A DNA stretch of 64,000 nucleotides from JAWVFN01 sp963696625 (GCA_963696625.1 CAVOKZ010000047.1:1-64000); one strand, 5' to 3'; positions 1 through 7,785 are shown, counted from the first letter of the stretch. The notes: generated by a model not told the origin, from the letters alone. Numbers and translations are program-made.

Positions 1-1288
1 CGCTGGTCGGCCGCGGCTTCAGCGCCACCACCCCGGAGTACTCGGTGAGGTAGATCCGCCGGCCGTCGGAGACCACGGGGTTGTAGGCGCCGAGCGAGGA
101 GCCGTAGACGCGCTTGCCGGTCTTGGTGCTGAATCCCGCGGTCGCGCGCTTGGAGACGTTGGAGACGTAGAAGACCTGGCCGACGACGCTGCCGGCTCCG
201 ATCACGCTGCCCCCGGCCGGCCGCGTCCAGCGCTCCTTGCCGGTCTGGGCGTCGAGAGCGTAGACCTTGCTGTCGAGGCCGCCGAAGTAGACGCTGGGCG
301 GCGTCGTCTTGGTGTCGGCGACGGCGGGGGCGGCGTAGATCTCGCCGCCGGTCGAGTGCGTCCAGGCGATCTTGCCTGTCTCGGCGACGAAGCTGTACAT
401 GCGGCCGTCCTTGGAGCCGATGTAGACGCGCCCGAAGTCGACCGCCGGGGTCGAGTAGAACGCGCCTGCGCGACCCAGGCTGAGGCCGAGGCTCGACGAC
501 TGCCACTTCTGCGAGCCGTCCTCGAGCCGCACCGCCGTGAGATGGCCGCTGTAGTCGCCGGCGAAGACGAGCCCGCCGTCGACCGCCACGCCGCCCTTGA
601 TCGCGCCCGGAAGGTGGCGCTGCCAGATCGTCTTGCCGGTCTGCTCCGAAAGAGCGAAGAGGTCGCCGCTCTCGGTGCCGAAGATCAGCTTGCCGTCCTC
701 GACCACCGGCGAGGACTCCGAGCGCCCGGGCAGGTCGCGCTGCCAGATCTTCTTGCCCGTCCGGTAGTCGAGGGCCATCGCCCGCTGCGGCTCGAGGTCG
801 ACGTAGAAGACACGGCGGTCGTGGTACGCCGGGCTGGCGGCGCTCAGCTCCCCGATCTTGTTGCGCCAGCGGACCTTGCCCGTGACCGAGTTGAGCGCGT
901 AGGCGACGGCGTGGTTGTCGACGCCGAACACGGTGCCGGCCGCGACGACCGGCGAGAACTCGGTGAGCACACCGCCCGTGCCGAAGGTCCAGAGGCGGCG
1001 AAACGGCGGCTTGATCCCCTTCTCGGGCAGGTAGCGGGTGCGGGCGTTGTCGTAGCCGTAGGTGGGCCACTCGACCCGGTTGCGCAGGATCTCCTTCTCG
1101 CCTGCGCTGAACGGCGCGTCCTCGTTGCTGACGTCGCCGGGCCGCTTGAGCTGGCTATAGGCGATCACGACGCCGGCTATGCCGACGAGGAGGATGCCGG
1201 CCGCGATCAGCAGCTCCCGCCGCCGGGTGTTCCACAGCCGCTTCAACTTCTTGCCGCTAATCCCCGCCGCCGTCCTTGTCCTTCGCAT
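1..1288 (-). CDS. PQQ-like beta-propeller membrane protein, C-terminus cut by window edge
   Basis: Reading leftwards from the ATG at 1288-1286, the frame stays open to the window edge (about 429 codons). It has a basic N-terminus, one membrane segment at residues ~25-42 (LLIAAGILLVGIAGVVIAY), then WPTYGYDN and repeated beta-propeller blades with motifs such as 'VYALDAQTGKERW' and 'GSKDGRMYSF'. The last visible residues align with the C-terminal end of the adjacent paralogue, so only a short tail is missing. It is probably a membrane-anchored extracellular PQQ-type (BamB/PQQ-dehydrogenase-like) propeller; the ligand is unknown. The start overlaps the upstream paralogue by 32 bp, behind an AGGGGA ribosome site. 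No dehydrogenase catalytic residues can be assigned. Confidence 0.85.
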   Translation of the reverse strand, partial: MRRTRTAAGISGKKLKRLWNTRRRELLIAAGILLVGIAGVVIAYSQLKRPGDVSNEDAPFSAGEKEILRNRVEWPTYGYDNARTRYLPEKGIKPPFRRLWTFGTGGVLTEFSPVVAAGTVFGVDNHAVAYALNSVTGKVRWRNKIGELSAASPAYHDRRVFYVDLEPQRAMALDYRTGKKIWQRDLPGRSESSPVVEDGKLIFGTESGDLFALSEQTGKTIWQRHLPGAIKGGVAVDGGLVFAGDYSGHLTAVRLEDGSQKWQSSSLGLSLGRAGAFYSTPAVDFGRVYIGSKDGRMYSFVAETGKIAWTHSTGGEIYAAPAVADTKTTPPSVYFGGLDSKVYALDAQTGKERWTRPAGGSVIGAGSVVGQVFYVSNVSKRATAGFSTKTGKRVYGSSLGAYNPVVSDGRRIYLTEYSGVVALKPRPTS

Positions 1289-2708
1289 TCCCCTGTTGGT
1301 CCGCCGCGGACAAGGCCTCCTTCTTCTGTTCCTTGGTCAGCCCGCCACCGGGTCGCGGCTTCATCGCGATCACGCCGGCGTAGGTATTGAAGTAGATCTG
1401 CTTGCCGTCGGAGATCGCAGCGTTGTAGGCGCCGAAGTCGTCACCGAACACACGCTTACCCGATGTGATGGCAAACCCGGCGGTCGCCCGCTTGGAGACG
1501 TTGGAGACGTAGAAGACCTGGCCGATGACCGCGCCGGCGCCGATCACGCTGCCGCCCGCGTCCATCGCCCAGAGCTCGTCGCCGTCCTTTGCGTCGAGCG
1601 CGTAGACGCGCCCGTCGAGGCTGCCGAAATAGACGCCGGGATCCGTGCCCGGGGTGTCGGCGAGCGCGGCCGAGGCGTAGACCTCGCCCCCGGTGCTGTG
1701 GCTCCAGGCTATGTCGCCGCTGTCCTCCTCGAAGCTGTACATGCGGCCGTCCTTGGAGCCGATGTAGACGCGCCCGAAGGCGACCGCCGGGGTGGCGTAA
1801 AAGCTGCCGGCACGCCCGAAGCTCTGGCCCTGTCCCGAGGACTCCCACTTGACCGACCCGTCGTCGAGGTTGACCGCGGTCAGCGTCCCGCTGTAGTCGC
1901 CGACGAAGACCACGCCGCCGGAGATCGCCGGCCCGCCCTTGATCGCCGAGCCGACATCGCGGTGCCAGATCTCCTTGCCGGTGCTCTCGTCGAGCGCGTA
2001 GAGGTCGCCGCTCTCGCTGCCGAAGACGACGAGCCCATCGGCGACCGCGGGCGAGGATTCCGAGCGGCCGGGCAGGTCCTTCTGCCAGATCTCCTCGCCG
2101 TTGTCGGCGTCGAGGGCCGTGATCTGCCCCGGCTCGAGATTGACCATGAAAAGGCGACCGTCGTCGAAGGCGGGGGAGGAGGCGTTGAGCTCGCCGATGT
2201 CGCGCTTCCAGTTGAGCTTGCCGGTCTTGGAGTCGAGCGAGAACGCGAGGCCGGCGTTGTTGATGGCGAAGATCCGGCCCCGGACGAGGATTGGCGAGAA
2301 CTCCATCAGGGCCCCCGACGTGTACTCCCAGCGCGGCTTGAGCGGCGGGCGGATTCCCTTGCGGGGCAGGAAGCGGACCTTCTCGTTGTCGAAGCCGTAG
2401 GTCGGCCAGTCGACCACGCCGCGGGTGATCTTCTGCTCGAAGGGATCGAACTCCGCGTCGGCGTTGAGGATGTCGCCGGGGCGCCGGTTGATCAGGTAGC
2501 CGGCGATCACGAGCAGCACCATCAGCACGAGGGCGCCGGCGGCGGTCTCGAGGGGGCGCTCGTTCCAGAGCCTCTTGGCTTCAAAGGGGATTCGCTTCAT
2601 GCCGGTGGGCGGCTCGGGAGCGCGTCGCGGGAATACCGAGAAAACTCGGTCGGGGACAGACTTCAGTCTGTCCCCGATCCGTCTCCTAAGGTCGTCGAGC
2701 AGGGACAT
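1257..2708 (-). CDS. PQQ-like beta-propeller membrane protein
   Basis: A 483-residue protein, start ATG at 2708-2706 (MSLLDDL). The frame is open further upstream, but that stretch lies opposite the cca gene and looks non-coding. A basic N-terminal region is followed by a membrane segment (residues ~50-70, AAGALVLMVLLVIAGYLI) and an outside propeller with recurrent 'ALDADNGEEIWQ' and 'YALDESTGKEIWH' blades. The C-terminus is GGGD after a Lys-rich stretch. It is a tandem paralogue of the downstream gene and overlaps it by 32 bp, so the pair is surely co-transcribed. Odd: codons ~11-20 are made of a palindromic repeat (2651-2676) and read as GDRLKSVPD. It is divergent from cca across 33 bp. Confidence 0.85.
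   Translation of the reverse strand: MSLLDDLRRRIGDRLKSVPDRVFSVFPRRAPEPPTGMKRIPFEAKRLWNERPLETAAGALVLMVLLVIAGYLINRRPGDILNADAEFDPFEQKITRGVVDWPTYGFDNEKVRFLPRKGIRPPLKPRWEYTSGALMEFSPILVRGRIFAINNAGLAFSLDSKTGKLNWKRDIGELNASSPAFDDGRLFMVNLEPGQITALDADNGEEIWQKDLPGRSESSPAVADGLVVFGSESGDLYALDESTGKEIWHRDVGSAIKGGPAISGGVVFVGDYSGTLTAVNLDDGSVKWESSGQGQSFGRAGSFYATPAVAFGRVYIGSKDGRMYSFEEDSGDIAWSHSTGGEVYASAALADTPGTDPGVYFGSLDGRVYALDAKDGDELWAMDAGGSVIGAGAVIGQVFYVSNVSKRATAGFAITSGKRVFGDDFGAYNAAISDGKQIYFNTYAGVIAMKPRPGGGLTKEQKKEALSAADQQGNAKDKDGGGD
2651..2676. repeat. Palindromic repeat inside a coding sequence
   Basis: CGGGGACAGAC and GTCTGTCCCCG flank a 4-base loop (ttca). The palindrome lies wholly inside the 5' coding part of the PQQ-like gene (1257..2708), where it is translated as GDRLKSVPD. 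It belongs to the GGGGACAG/GGGGTCAG palindrome family seen at 4426, 7801, 17246, 33763 and 62183. Confidence 0.75.
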
Positions 2709-2741
2709 CCGAGCAGCCAGGCATGGTAGGGAAGCTGAGAA

Positions 2742-3863
2742 GTGGCCGAGAAACGGGGTGACATCGACGCCGGGCGGCTCGCCGAGCGCATGGAGAAGCT
2801 GCCGGGCCTCGCGCGCGTGCGCCAGGCGTCGGAGGGCATTCCCGCCTACCTCGTCGGCGGGGCCGTGCGCGACCTGCTCCTGGGGAGCGACAGGGCCGAT
2901 ATCGACGTCGTCGTCGAGGGAGACGTCGCGCCGCTCGCTGCCGCGCTCGGGGGCGAGCTGCGCGAGCACGAGCGGTTTCAGACCGCAACCGTGCGCGAGG
3001 GAGACGCGGTCGTCGACCTGGCGAGCGCCCGGGCCGAGAGCTATGCCGAGCCGGGCGCGCTGCCCGACGTCGAGCCCGCGAAGCTCGAGGAGGACCTCGC
3101 CCGACGCGACTTCACCATCAACGCTATGGCGGTCCCGCTCAACGGCGAGCCGCAGCTGATCGACCCCCACGGCGGGCTCGAGGATCTGCGCGCCGGCCTG
3201 CTCCGCGTGCTCCACGCGGGCTCGTTCACCGACGACCCCACCCGGGCGCTGCGAGCCGCGCGCTACGCGGCCCGGCTCGGGCTCGAGCTCGAACCCGAAA
3301 CTGGGCGGCTCCTGCGCGAGGCCGATCTCGCCACCGTCTCGCGCGACCGCGAGCGAGCGGAGCTGCGGAGGATCGCCGCCGAGCCCGATGCAGCCCGGGC
3401 GTTAGAGCTCGCCGGGGAGTGGGGTTTGATCGAGGCTGCCGCCGGCGCCGCCGAGCTGATCGATCGCGTGCGCGAGGTCCTTGCCGACCCGGCCTGGAAG
3501 GGGATCGCCGATCCGGTCGAGGCGGTGCTGCTTGCGGTCGGGGGCGGGGGCGAGGAGGCGGCGCGCCTGGCGACGGCCACCGCCGAGCCCCCGTCGCTGG
3601 CCACAAAGCTCGCCGGCGAGCGATCGGGAGAAGAGCTGGCGGTCGCCCGGGCGATGGGCGCGGAGTGGCTCGACCGTTACGCAAGCGAGTGGCGACACGT
3701 GCGGCTCGAGATCGACGGCGACGAGCTGATCGCGGCGGGCATCCCCGAGGGCCCGGCGATCGGCGCCGGGCTGGGGGCAGCGCTCGACGCCAAGCTCGAC
3801 GGCGAGATCTCCGGCCACGACGCCGAGCTCGAGTACGCGCTCGAGCGGGCCCGCGCCGCTTGA
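2742..3863 (+). CDS. cca: CCA tRNA nucleotidyltransferase (poly(A) polymerase family)
   Basis: 373 residues from GTG 2742. Class II nucleotidyltransferase that adds or repairs the CCA end of tRNA (poly(A) polymerase is the alternative). Residues 37-48 carry the LVGGAVRDLLLG signature and ADID at 52-55 gives the two catalytic aspartates. RRDFTINAMA (121-130) is motif B, and DPTRALRAARYAARLG (165-180) starts the RNA-binding head region. The C-terminal part is short for the family and has no HD domain. Cca genes are often near the start of actinobacterial housekeeping clusters. It ends 16 bp before pgeF and is likely co-transcribed with it. Confidence 0.85.
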   Translation: MAEKRGDIDAGRLAERMEKLPGLARVRQASEGIPAYLVGGAVRDLLLGSDRADIDVVVEGDVAPLAAALGGELREHERFQTATVREGDAVVDLASARAESYAEPGALPDVEPAKLEEDLARRDFTINAMAVPLNGEPQLIDPHGGLEDLRAGLLRVLHAGSFTDDPTRALRAARYAARLGLELEPETGRLLREADLATVSRDRERAELRRIAAEPDAARALELAGEWGLIEAAAGAAELIDRVREVLADPAWKGIADPVEAVLLAVGGGGEEAARLATATAEPPSLATKLAGERSGEELAVARAMGAEWLDRYASEWRHVRLEIDGDELIAAGIPEGPAIGAGLGAALDAKLDGEISGHDAELEYALERARAA

Positions 3864-3879
3864 CGGCTACGGTTGCCCG

Positions 3880-4677
3880 ATGGAGTGGAAGGAACGCTCG
3901 GGTGTGCAGTGGCTCGAGGCCGAGCTGCCGGGCGCGACGGCCGCTTTCTCGACCCGGATCGGCGGCACCAGTGGCGGGGACTTCAAGAGCCTCAACGTCG
4001 GGATCCTCACCGAGGACGATCCCGGGAACGTGATCGCCAACCGCGAGCGGCTCGCCCAGATGCTCGGCGCCGAGCCCGAGAACGTGCTGATGGGGCACCA
4101 GGTCCACGGCGCGGAGCTCGCACGACACGAGGAGCCGCAGCGCCCGAGCCCGTTCGCCGAGGGCGTCCCCGCCTCCGAGCAGGTCGATGCCCAGGTCACG
4201 ACGACCCCTGGCCTCGTGCCCCTGGTCCAGGTCGCCGACTGCCTGCCGATCGCGCTTGCGGGCAACCGCGGCGTGGCGATGGTCCACGGCGGCTGGCGCG
4301 GGCTCGCGGCGGGCATCGCCGAGAAGGCCGCCGCCGAGGTCGGGGCGACCGCGGCCGCGATCGGCCCCGGGATCGGGGCCTGTTGCTACGAGGTCGGCGA
4401 AGAGGTGATCGCCGCGTTCCCCGAACTTAAAGGGGGTCAGACCCCAGCGTTAAGGGGTCAGACCCCCTTACAAAGGGGTCAGACCCCCTCACAGAACGTT
4501 CACACACACCAGACCATCGACCTCGCCGAGATCGCCGATCGCCGCCTGCGCGCGGCCGGCGTGGAACACGTGCAGTCGGCCGGCCTCTGCACGAGCTGCA
4601 ACCCGGAGCTGTTCTTCTCCCACCGCCGCGACTCGGGCCATACCGGGCGCCAGGCCGGCCTCGTCTGGATTGACTGA
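3880..4677 (+). CDS. pgeF: Peptidoglycan editing factor / purine nucleoside phosphorylase-like laccase-domain protein
   Basis: 265 residues, ATG 3880. Multicopper-polyphenol-oxidase (DUF152/YfiH) fold; family members are described as a peptidoglycan-editing enzyme that prevents mis-incorporation into muropeptides, and as a purine nucleoside phosphorylase. Signatures seen: STRIGGTS near residue 25, GHQVHGAEL, QVADCLPIAL, the HGGWRGLAAGI loop, IGPGIGACCYEVG and the C-terminal CTSCNPELFFSHRRDSGHTGRQ. Odd: residues ~183-205 are three copies of a GQTP peptide encoded by a palindromic repeat array, falling in the loop between the GACCYEVG strand and the IDLAEI helix. The reading frame is kept. It precedes yggS by 2 bp and is followed by sepF, the standard order beside ftsZ in actinobacteria. 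Confidence 0.92.
   Translation: MEWKERSGVQWLEAELPGATAAFSTRIGGTSGGDFKSLNVGILTEDDPGNVIANRERLAQMLGAEPENVLMGHQVHGAELARHEEPQRPSPFAEGVPASEQVDAQVTTTPGLVPLVQVADCLPIALAGNRGVAMVHGGWRGLAAGIAEKAAAEVGATAAAIGPGIGACCYEVGEEVIAAFPELKGGQTPALRGQTPLQRGQTPSQNVHTHQTIDLAEIADRRLRAAGVEHVQSAGLCTSCNPELFFSHRRDSGHTGRQAGLVWID
4426..4492. repeat. Triple GGGGTCAGACCCC palindrome inserted in frame in pgeF
   Basis: Three near-identical units, each a run of A/T plus GGGGTCAGACCCC, lie head to tail at about 4427-4446, 4450-4470 and 4472-4490. Together they add about 23 codons (GGQTP.. RGQTP.. RGQTPS) without a stop or net frameshift. The same 13-bp palindrome recurs at 7807, 17248, 62187, 62298, 62352 and 62390. Confidence 0.9.
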
Positions 4678-4679
4678 AG

Positions 4680-5312
4680 ATGGCCGGCCTGATCCACGGG
4701 ATCGATCCGGCCAAGGTCCGCGCAAACCTCGAGCGGATCCGCGAACAGGTCGGGCCCGAGGTGGAACTGCTGGCGGCCACCAAGTACGTGCCGGTCGACG
4801 AAATGGGGGCGCTCGCCGAAGCCGGCGTCGAGCTGGTCGGCGAGAACCGCCTTCAGGACCTCGAAGCCAAGCGCGAACGCTGGGGCGAGGACTTCGACTG
4901 GGATTTCATCGGCAATGTCCAGAGCCGCAAGGTGAAGCGGATCCTGTCGGCGGTCCGCCTGATCCACTCGATCGCGAGCGAGTCGGCGCTCGAGCAGCTC
5001 GGCCGCCATGGCGGCGCCGATACCGAAGTCCTGGTCGAGGTAAACGTCGCGGGCGAGGCGAAGAAGGGCGGAGTCGCGCCGGAAGAGCTCGGGGCGTTCA
5101 TCGAGCGCTGCCCGGTGACGGTCTCCGGGCTGATGACGATGCCGCCGTTCACCGAGGACCCCGAGGCCTCGCGCCCGTATTTCGCCCGCCTCGCCGAGCT
5201 CGCCGCCGAGCACGGATTGCGGCGGCTTTCGATGGGAACCAGCCAGGACTACGCAGTAGCTGCCCAGGAAGGGGCCACTATCGTGCGTTTGGGAACGATC
5301 TTGTACACATAG
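4680..5312 (+). CDS. yggS: YggS/PROSC family PLP homeostasis protein
   Basis: 210 residues, ATG 4680, 2 bp after the pgeF stop. Fold-type III PLP-binding barrel involved in vitamin B6 and amino-acid homeostasis, not a racemase. The PLP lysine is K35 in LLAATKYVP; other signatures are ELVGENRLQD, WDFIGNVQSRK, VEVNVAGEAKKGG, SGLMTMPPF, LSMGTSQDY and the terminal VRLGTILYT. It is slightly shorter than the usual 220-230 residues. It sits in the pgeF-yggS-sepF order typical of division clusters. Confidence 0.93.
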   Translation: MAGLIHGIDPAKVRANLERIREQVGPEVELLAATKYVPVDEMGALAEAGVELVGENRLQDLEAKRERWGEDFDWDFIGNVQSRKVKRILSAVRLIHSIASESALEQLGRHGGADTEVLVEVNVAGEAKKGGVAPEELGAFIERCPVTVSGLMTMPPFTEDPEASRPYFARLAELAAEHGLRRLSMGTSQDYAVAAQEGATIVRLGTILYT

Positions 5313-5366
5313 GTAGGCATAATCCGGTGCAGGAATCCTGCTCCACCGGCCGAACTGAGGCAGACA

Positions 5367-5987
5367 ATGGCCCTAGGCGACACATGGCGACGCGCCCTCG
5401 AGTACTTCGGACTCGTTGACGGCGACTACATCGAGGAAGGCGAGTACACCGACGAGCACGACACCGGCACCGGTGGCGGCCGCGGAACGCACGAGGGCGC
5501 GATTCGCGAGCCCGTGCGTGAGGCCGACACCGGCCGCAGCCCGCTTCGAGGCCGCCGCGGTCGCGGCTCCGGCGCCTCGGCCGACATCGACGACATCTTC
5601 GGCGACGACGAACCGCCCCCGAGGCGGCGCCGCGGCGCCGACCCGGACATGGCTCCGGTCGAGCCCGCAGGCAACGGCGGCGGCCGTGGCGGGAGCCGTG
5701 GCGGTGCCAACGTGCAGATGAAGCTCGTCGCCCCGCGCAGCTTCAACGACGCCCAGCAGATCGGCGACGAGTTCAAGAGCTCGCGGCCGGTGATCCTCAA
5801 CCTCCAGGACACCGACACAGACCTCTCCAGGCGCCTGATCGACTTCGCCTCGGGCCTCACCTACGCGCTCGGCGGCGGCATGCAGAAGATCGCCGACCAG
5901 ACCTTCCTCCTGACCCCGCAGAACGTCGAGGTCTCAGCCGCCGAGGCCGAGCGCATGCTCGAGAGCGGCTTCTTCAACCAGTCGTAG
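5367..5987 (+). CDS. sepF: Cell division protein SepF
   Basis: 206 residues, ATG 5367. SepF anchors FtsZ to the membrane. Residues 1-20 form the N-terminal amphipathic/tyrosine-containing segment (WRRALEYFGLVDG), followed by a long acidic then Gly/Arg-rich linker (~25-115). The C-terminal SepF domain (~118-206) has KLVAPRSFNDAQQIGD, RPVILNLQDTD, RLIDFASGLTYALGG and FLLTPQNVEVS. The 54-bp gap after yggS contains a -10-like CATAAT (5318-5323) and a small inverted repeat GCAGGA/TCCTGC (5330-5342), so it may have its own promoter. Normally yggT follows closely; here ~3 kb of accessory DNA intervenes. Confidence 0.95.
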   Translation: MALGDTWRRALEYFGLVDGDYIEEGEYTDEHDTGTGGGRGTHEGAIREPVREADTGRSPLRGRRGRGSGASADIDDIFGDDEPPPRRRRGADPDMAPVEPAGNGGGRGGSRGGANVQMKLVAPRSFNDAQQIGDEFKSSRPVILNLQDTDTDLSRRLIDFASGLTYALGGGMQKIADQTFLLTPQNVEVSAAEAERMLESGFFNQS

Positions 5988-6015
5988 CTCGGGCCCTGAG
6001 CTCGCTTGCGTCGGG

Positions 6016-6075
6016 TTTCACGCGAAGGGGGTCACCACCGAATTCGTGGGCTCGCGCCTCCTCCGCATGGAATTG
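6016..6075 (+). repeat. Dispersed ~60-bp element, copy A
   Basis: Starts TTCACGCGAAGGGGGTCAC and ends CGCGCCTCCTCCGCATGGAA. It matches copies at 47635-47695 (+), 51648-51714 (-) and, more diverged, 62107-62171 (+). The ends are complementary (CGCGGAGG against CCTCCGCG in the best copies), so the transcript could fold. It lies 28 bp downstream of sepF in non-coding DNA. Confidence 0.65.
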
Positions 6076-6785
6076 AGATCCCGGCGCAGCTCCCAGGAAC
6101 GATCTGCGCCAGCCAGAGCGCCGAAAGAGAAATGAGCCGAAGCTCGACCAGCCGGGAGCAGCGCACGACGAGGAGGTCGACCGATGGCGGTCGCGGGCCG
6201 CCGACTTGACAGGGCGCGTTCTTTCAAAGAGAAAGCGGCGCTCTTCGCCATACCGGCCAACCTGAAACGCTGTCGCCGTGGGCGAGCGCGTCGAGGAACC
6301 CAACGGGACCGTCTGGAACGTCGATGCGTCGCGGTTGCCATGGCGGCCTCGGCGGCGCCGGATCGGAGAACTCGATCCGATTGGTGTGGTGCTCTTCCTC
6401 CTCTCGCTTCCGTTGCTCGCGGTCGAGTGGGTGGTGGCGAACGTCGTCGCGGCAGTCCGGCCTCGAACGCCTCGGAGTCGATGCCGACGATGGCGCGCGT
6501 TCCCGGCTTGACGCGCACCGGTATGTCCATGCCCGTGCGAAGGGCCTGATGTGCCTGCCGGACCAGGTAGGTCTCGACCGTGGTCGTCGGGGCGCCTTGA
6601 GGATCGTCGGTAAGCCGCAGCTCGACCGTCCGCCAGTAGAAGTCCTGCTTGACGCCGGCGACCGGTTCGTCGCCGTGGTAGTAGACGACGGTGGCGCGGG
6701 CGGAATCTCCCTCCGGGGGCGTCCCAGGTCGCGGCATGCTCAGCAGAGAGCCCAACTGCTTGCGGATCCCGCCGAGCACCGGCAC
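6018..6785 (-). CDS. Hypothetical protein; only the first ~110 codons look genuine
   Basis: GTG at 6785. The first ~110 residues have normal protein character (LGGIRKQLGSLL, ARATVVYYHGDEPV, DFYWRTVELRL, TYLVRQAHQALRTGMDIPV, TRAIVGIDSEAFEAG). After about position 6460 the frame turns Arg/Pro-rich and is antisense to the convergent small membrane gene, reaching a stop only at 6018. The simplest view is a gene that lost its own 3' end at a junction near 6460-6465. Family not recognised. Confidence 0.45.
   Translation of the reverse strand: MPVLGGIRKQLGSLLSMPRPGTPPEGDSARATVVYYHGDEPVAGVKQDFYWRTVELRLTDDPQGAPTTTVETYLVRQAHQALRTGMDIPVRVKPGTRAIVGIDSEAFEAGLPRRRSPPPTRPRATEARGGRAPHQSDRVLRSGAAEAAMATATHRRSRRSRWVPRRARPRRQRFRLAGMAKSAAFSLKERALSSRRPATAIGRPPRRALLPAGRASAHFSFGALAGADRSWELRRDLNSMRRRREPTNSVVTPFA
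6278..6511 (+). CDS. Small membrane protein, probably C-terminally truncated
   Basis: 77 residues from GTG 6278. The first ~60 residues look genuine: GTVWNVDASRLPWRPRRRR, then a hydrophobic helix (IGVVLFLLSLPLLAVEWVVANVVAAV). This resembles a small actinobacterial membrane-protein family with a WPWRPR motif before one or two helices (from memory, not verified). The last ~15 residues (RPRTPRSRCRRWRAF) are Arg-rich and unlike the rest, and they overlap a convergent gene, so the true 3' end was probably lost near 6465. No function known. Confidence 0.5.
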   Translation: MGERVEEPNGTVWNVDASRLPWRPRRRRIGELDPIGVVLFLLSLPLLAVEWVVANVVAAVRPRTPRSRCRRWRAFPA

Positions 6786-6958
6786 ATCATCGCATGTCGC
6801 TGCGGCGACGCCGGGTACGGCTACTGCCGCTTCGCGCGAGGACGAGCGCCCTTCCCCTGCTCAGACTGGCGCGCCGAACTGCTGGGATCGCTATCGCCGG
6901 TCAACTATCTGTTGCAGGTCGGCTCTCACCCACGGGGGCCGCTGCGTTGGCGTGCTGG

Positions 6959-6983
6959 AGGAGGGACGGTCCTGGTCCCTCCT
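6959..6983. promoter_or_regulatory. Inverted repeat upstream of a toxin-antitoxin-like pair
   Basis: AGGAGGGAC (6959-6967) and GTCCCTCCT (6975-6983) form perfect 9-bp arms around a 7-base spacer, 33 bp before the ATG at 7016. It could be an autoregulatory operator for the pair or a hairpin in its leader. The 230 bp from 6785 to 7015 show no other feature. Confidence 0.4.
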
Positions 6984-7015
6984 GAAGGATCGCAGGCGGG
7001 CGGTAGAATCGAGCC

Positions 7016-7225
7016 ATGACGCGCAAGGAGCTTCTCGAGCAGGTCAAGGGCCTCAGCGAGGACGAAGCCTCGCGGGCTCAGATCGTAGTCCTGCCAGTAA
7101 GCGACGAACCGACCCTCGCCGATGTCAGGGAGCGTCTCGGCACCCGGCCGCTGAGCCCCGCCGAGCTCGACGCCTTCTGGGCCGAGCACGGGCCGCAGAT
7201 GCAGCCCGCCGACGGCGAGGGCTAG
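7016..7225 (+). CDS. Small acidic protein, antitoxin-like partner of the next gene
   Basis: 69 residues, ATG 7016. Acidic and helical (TRKELLEQVKGLSEDEASRAQ, DVRERLGTRPLSPAELDAFWAEHG). No named DNA-binding fold is recognisable. It ends 5 bp before the next gene. The size, charge, coupling and upstream inverted repeat fit the antitoxin position of a type II module, but that is inference. Confidence 0.55.
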   Translation: MTRKELLEQVKGLSEDEASRAQIVVLPVSDEPTLADVRERLGTRPLSPAELDAFWAEHGPQMQPADGEG

Positions 7226-7230
7226 ATCGC

Positions 7231-7596
7231 GTGGGCGCGGCCCCAGGGCCGCGCTTCGGGCTGCGGGTCGAGGAGAGCTGGCTCGCCAACGACCTCGCCC
7301 ACTCCAGCACCGCGGCGCGCGCCGCGATCACGCCGCTGATCGCCGAACTCGGTCGAGACGGAATCCCGGTCGGCTGGCTTCGGCCCTGTGAGGCGGAGGG
7401 CCGCGACGGGACGCGGCTGCCGGGCTGCGTCAAGCTCTACATCCCCCAGCCCGCCGGCCCCTGGGGAGCCGTGTTCGCCATCGACCGAGAGAAGACCGCG
7501 CCGGCCCTGCTCCTGCTGGCCGTCGGCGAGCGCCACCCCGGCGTGCCGTGGCGGCCGAGTGTCTACGCGCTCGCCGACCGGAGATTGCACGGCTGA
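7231..7596 (+). CDS. Toxin-like hypothetical protein
   Basis: 121 residues from GTG 7231 (the frame is open upstream but runs antisense to unlikely sequence). After a short N-terminal stretch comes VEESWLANDLAHSS, a helix ITPLIAELGRDGIPVGW, then strands LPGCVKLYIPQPAGPWGAVFAIDR, APALLLLAVGERHP and WRPSVYALADRRLH. The beta-rich C-terminal half with a terminal HRR/RRLH is reminiscent of small RelE/HigB-like toxins, but no family is certain. It is coupled to the preceding small acidic gene. Confidence 0.55.
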   Translation: MGAAPGPRFGLRVEESWLANDLAHSSTAARAAITPLIAELGRDGIPVGWLRPCEAEGRDGTRLPGCVKLYIPQPAGPWGAVFAIDREKTAPALLLLAVGERHPGVPWRPSVYALADRRLHG

Positions 7597-7638
7597 GCCA
7601 GCGCCGGGCGACCAGCCCTCGGATCCTCGCGGGGAGCG

Positions 7639-7785
7639 TCACTGCTCAGCGTTGGCGTCGGCGAGCGAGCGGCGCCTGAATTCGGCGATCATCTCGTCCC
7701 AGCTCTCGAAGTCCTCACCGCGGAGCACCAGCGTGGCCAGGAGGTTCCTCTCCGCGCGCCTGCATCTCGTCGGCCTGCACGTGTG
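7639..7785 (-). pseudogene. 3' fragment of a small gene
   Basis: The minus-strand frame ending at TGA 7641-7639 reads AERNLLATLVLRGEDFESWDEMIAEFRRRSLADANAEQ, clearly protein-like. There is no start codon; the frame is stopped at 7788-7786 inside the repeat block. The 5' part appears to have been replaced by the palindromic/TTAACAC repeats. Function unknown. Confidence 0.4.

Noticed and set aside
4426..4492. Intein or sequencing artefact in pgeF
   Set aside because: The insert is only ~23 codons without intein motifs, and its units match repeats elsewhere in the window, so a repeat insertion explains it better.
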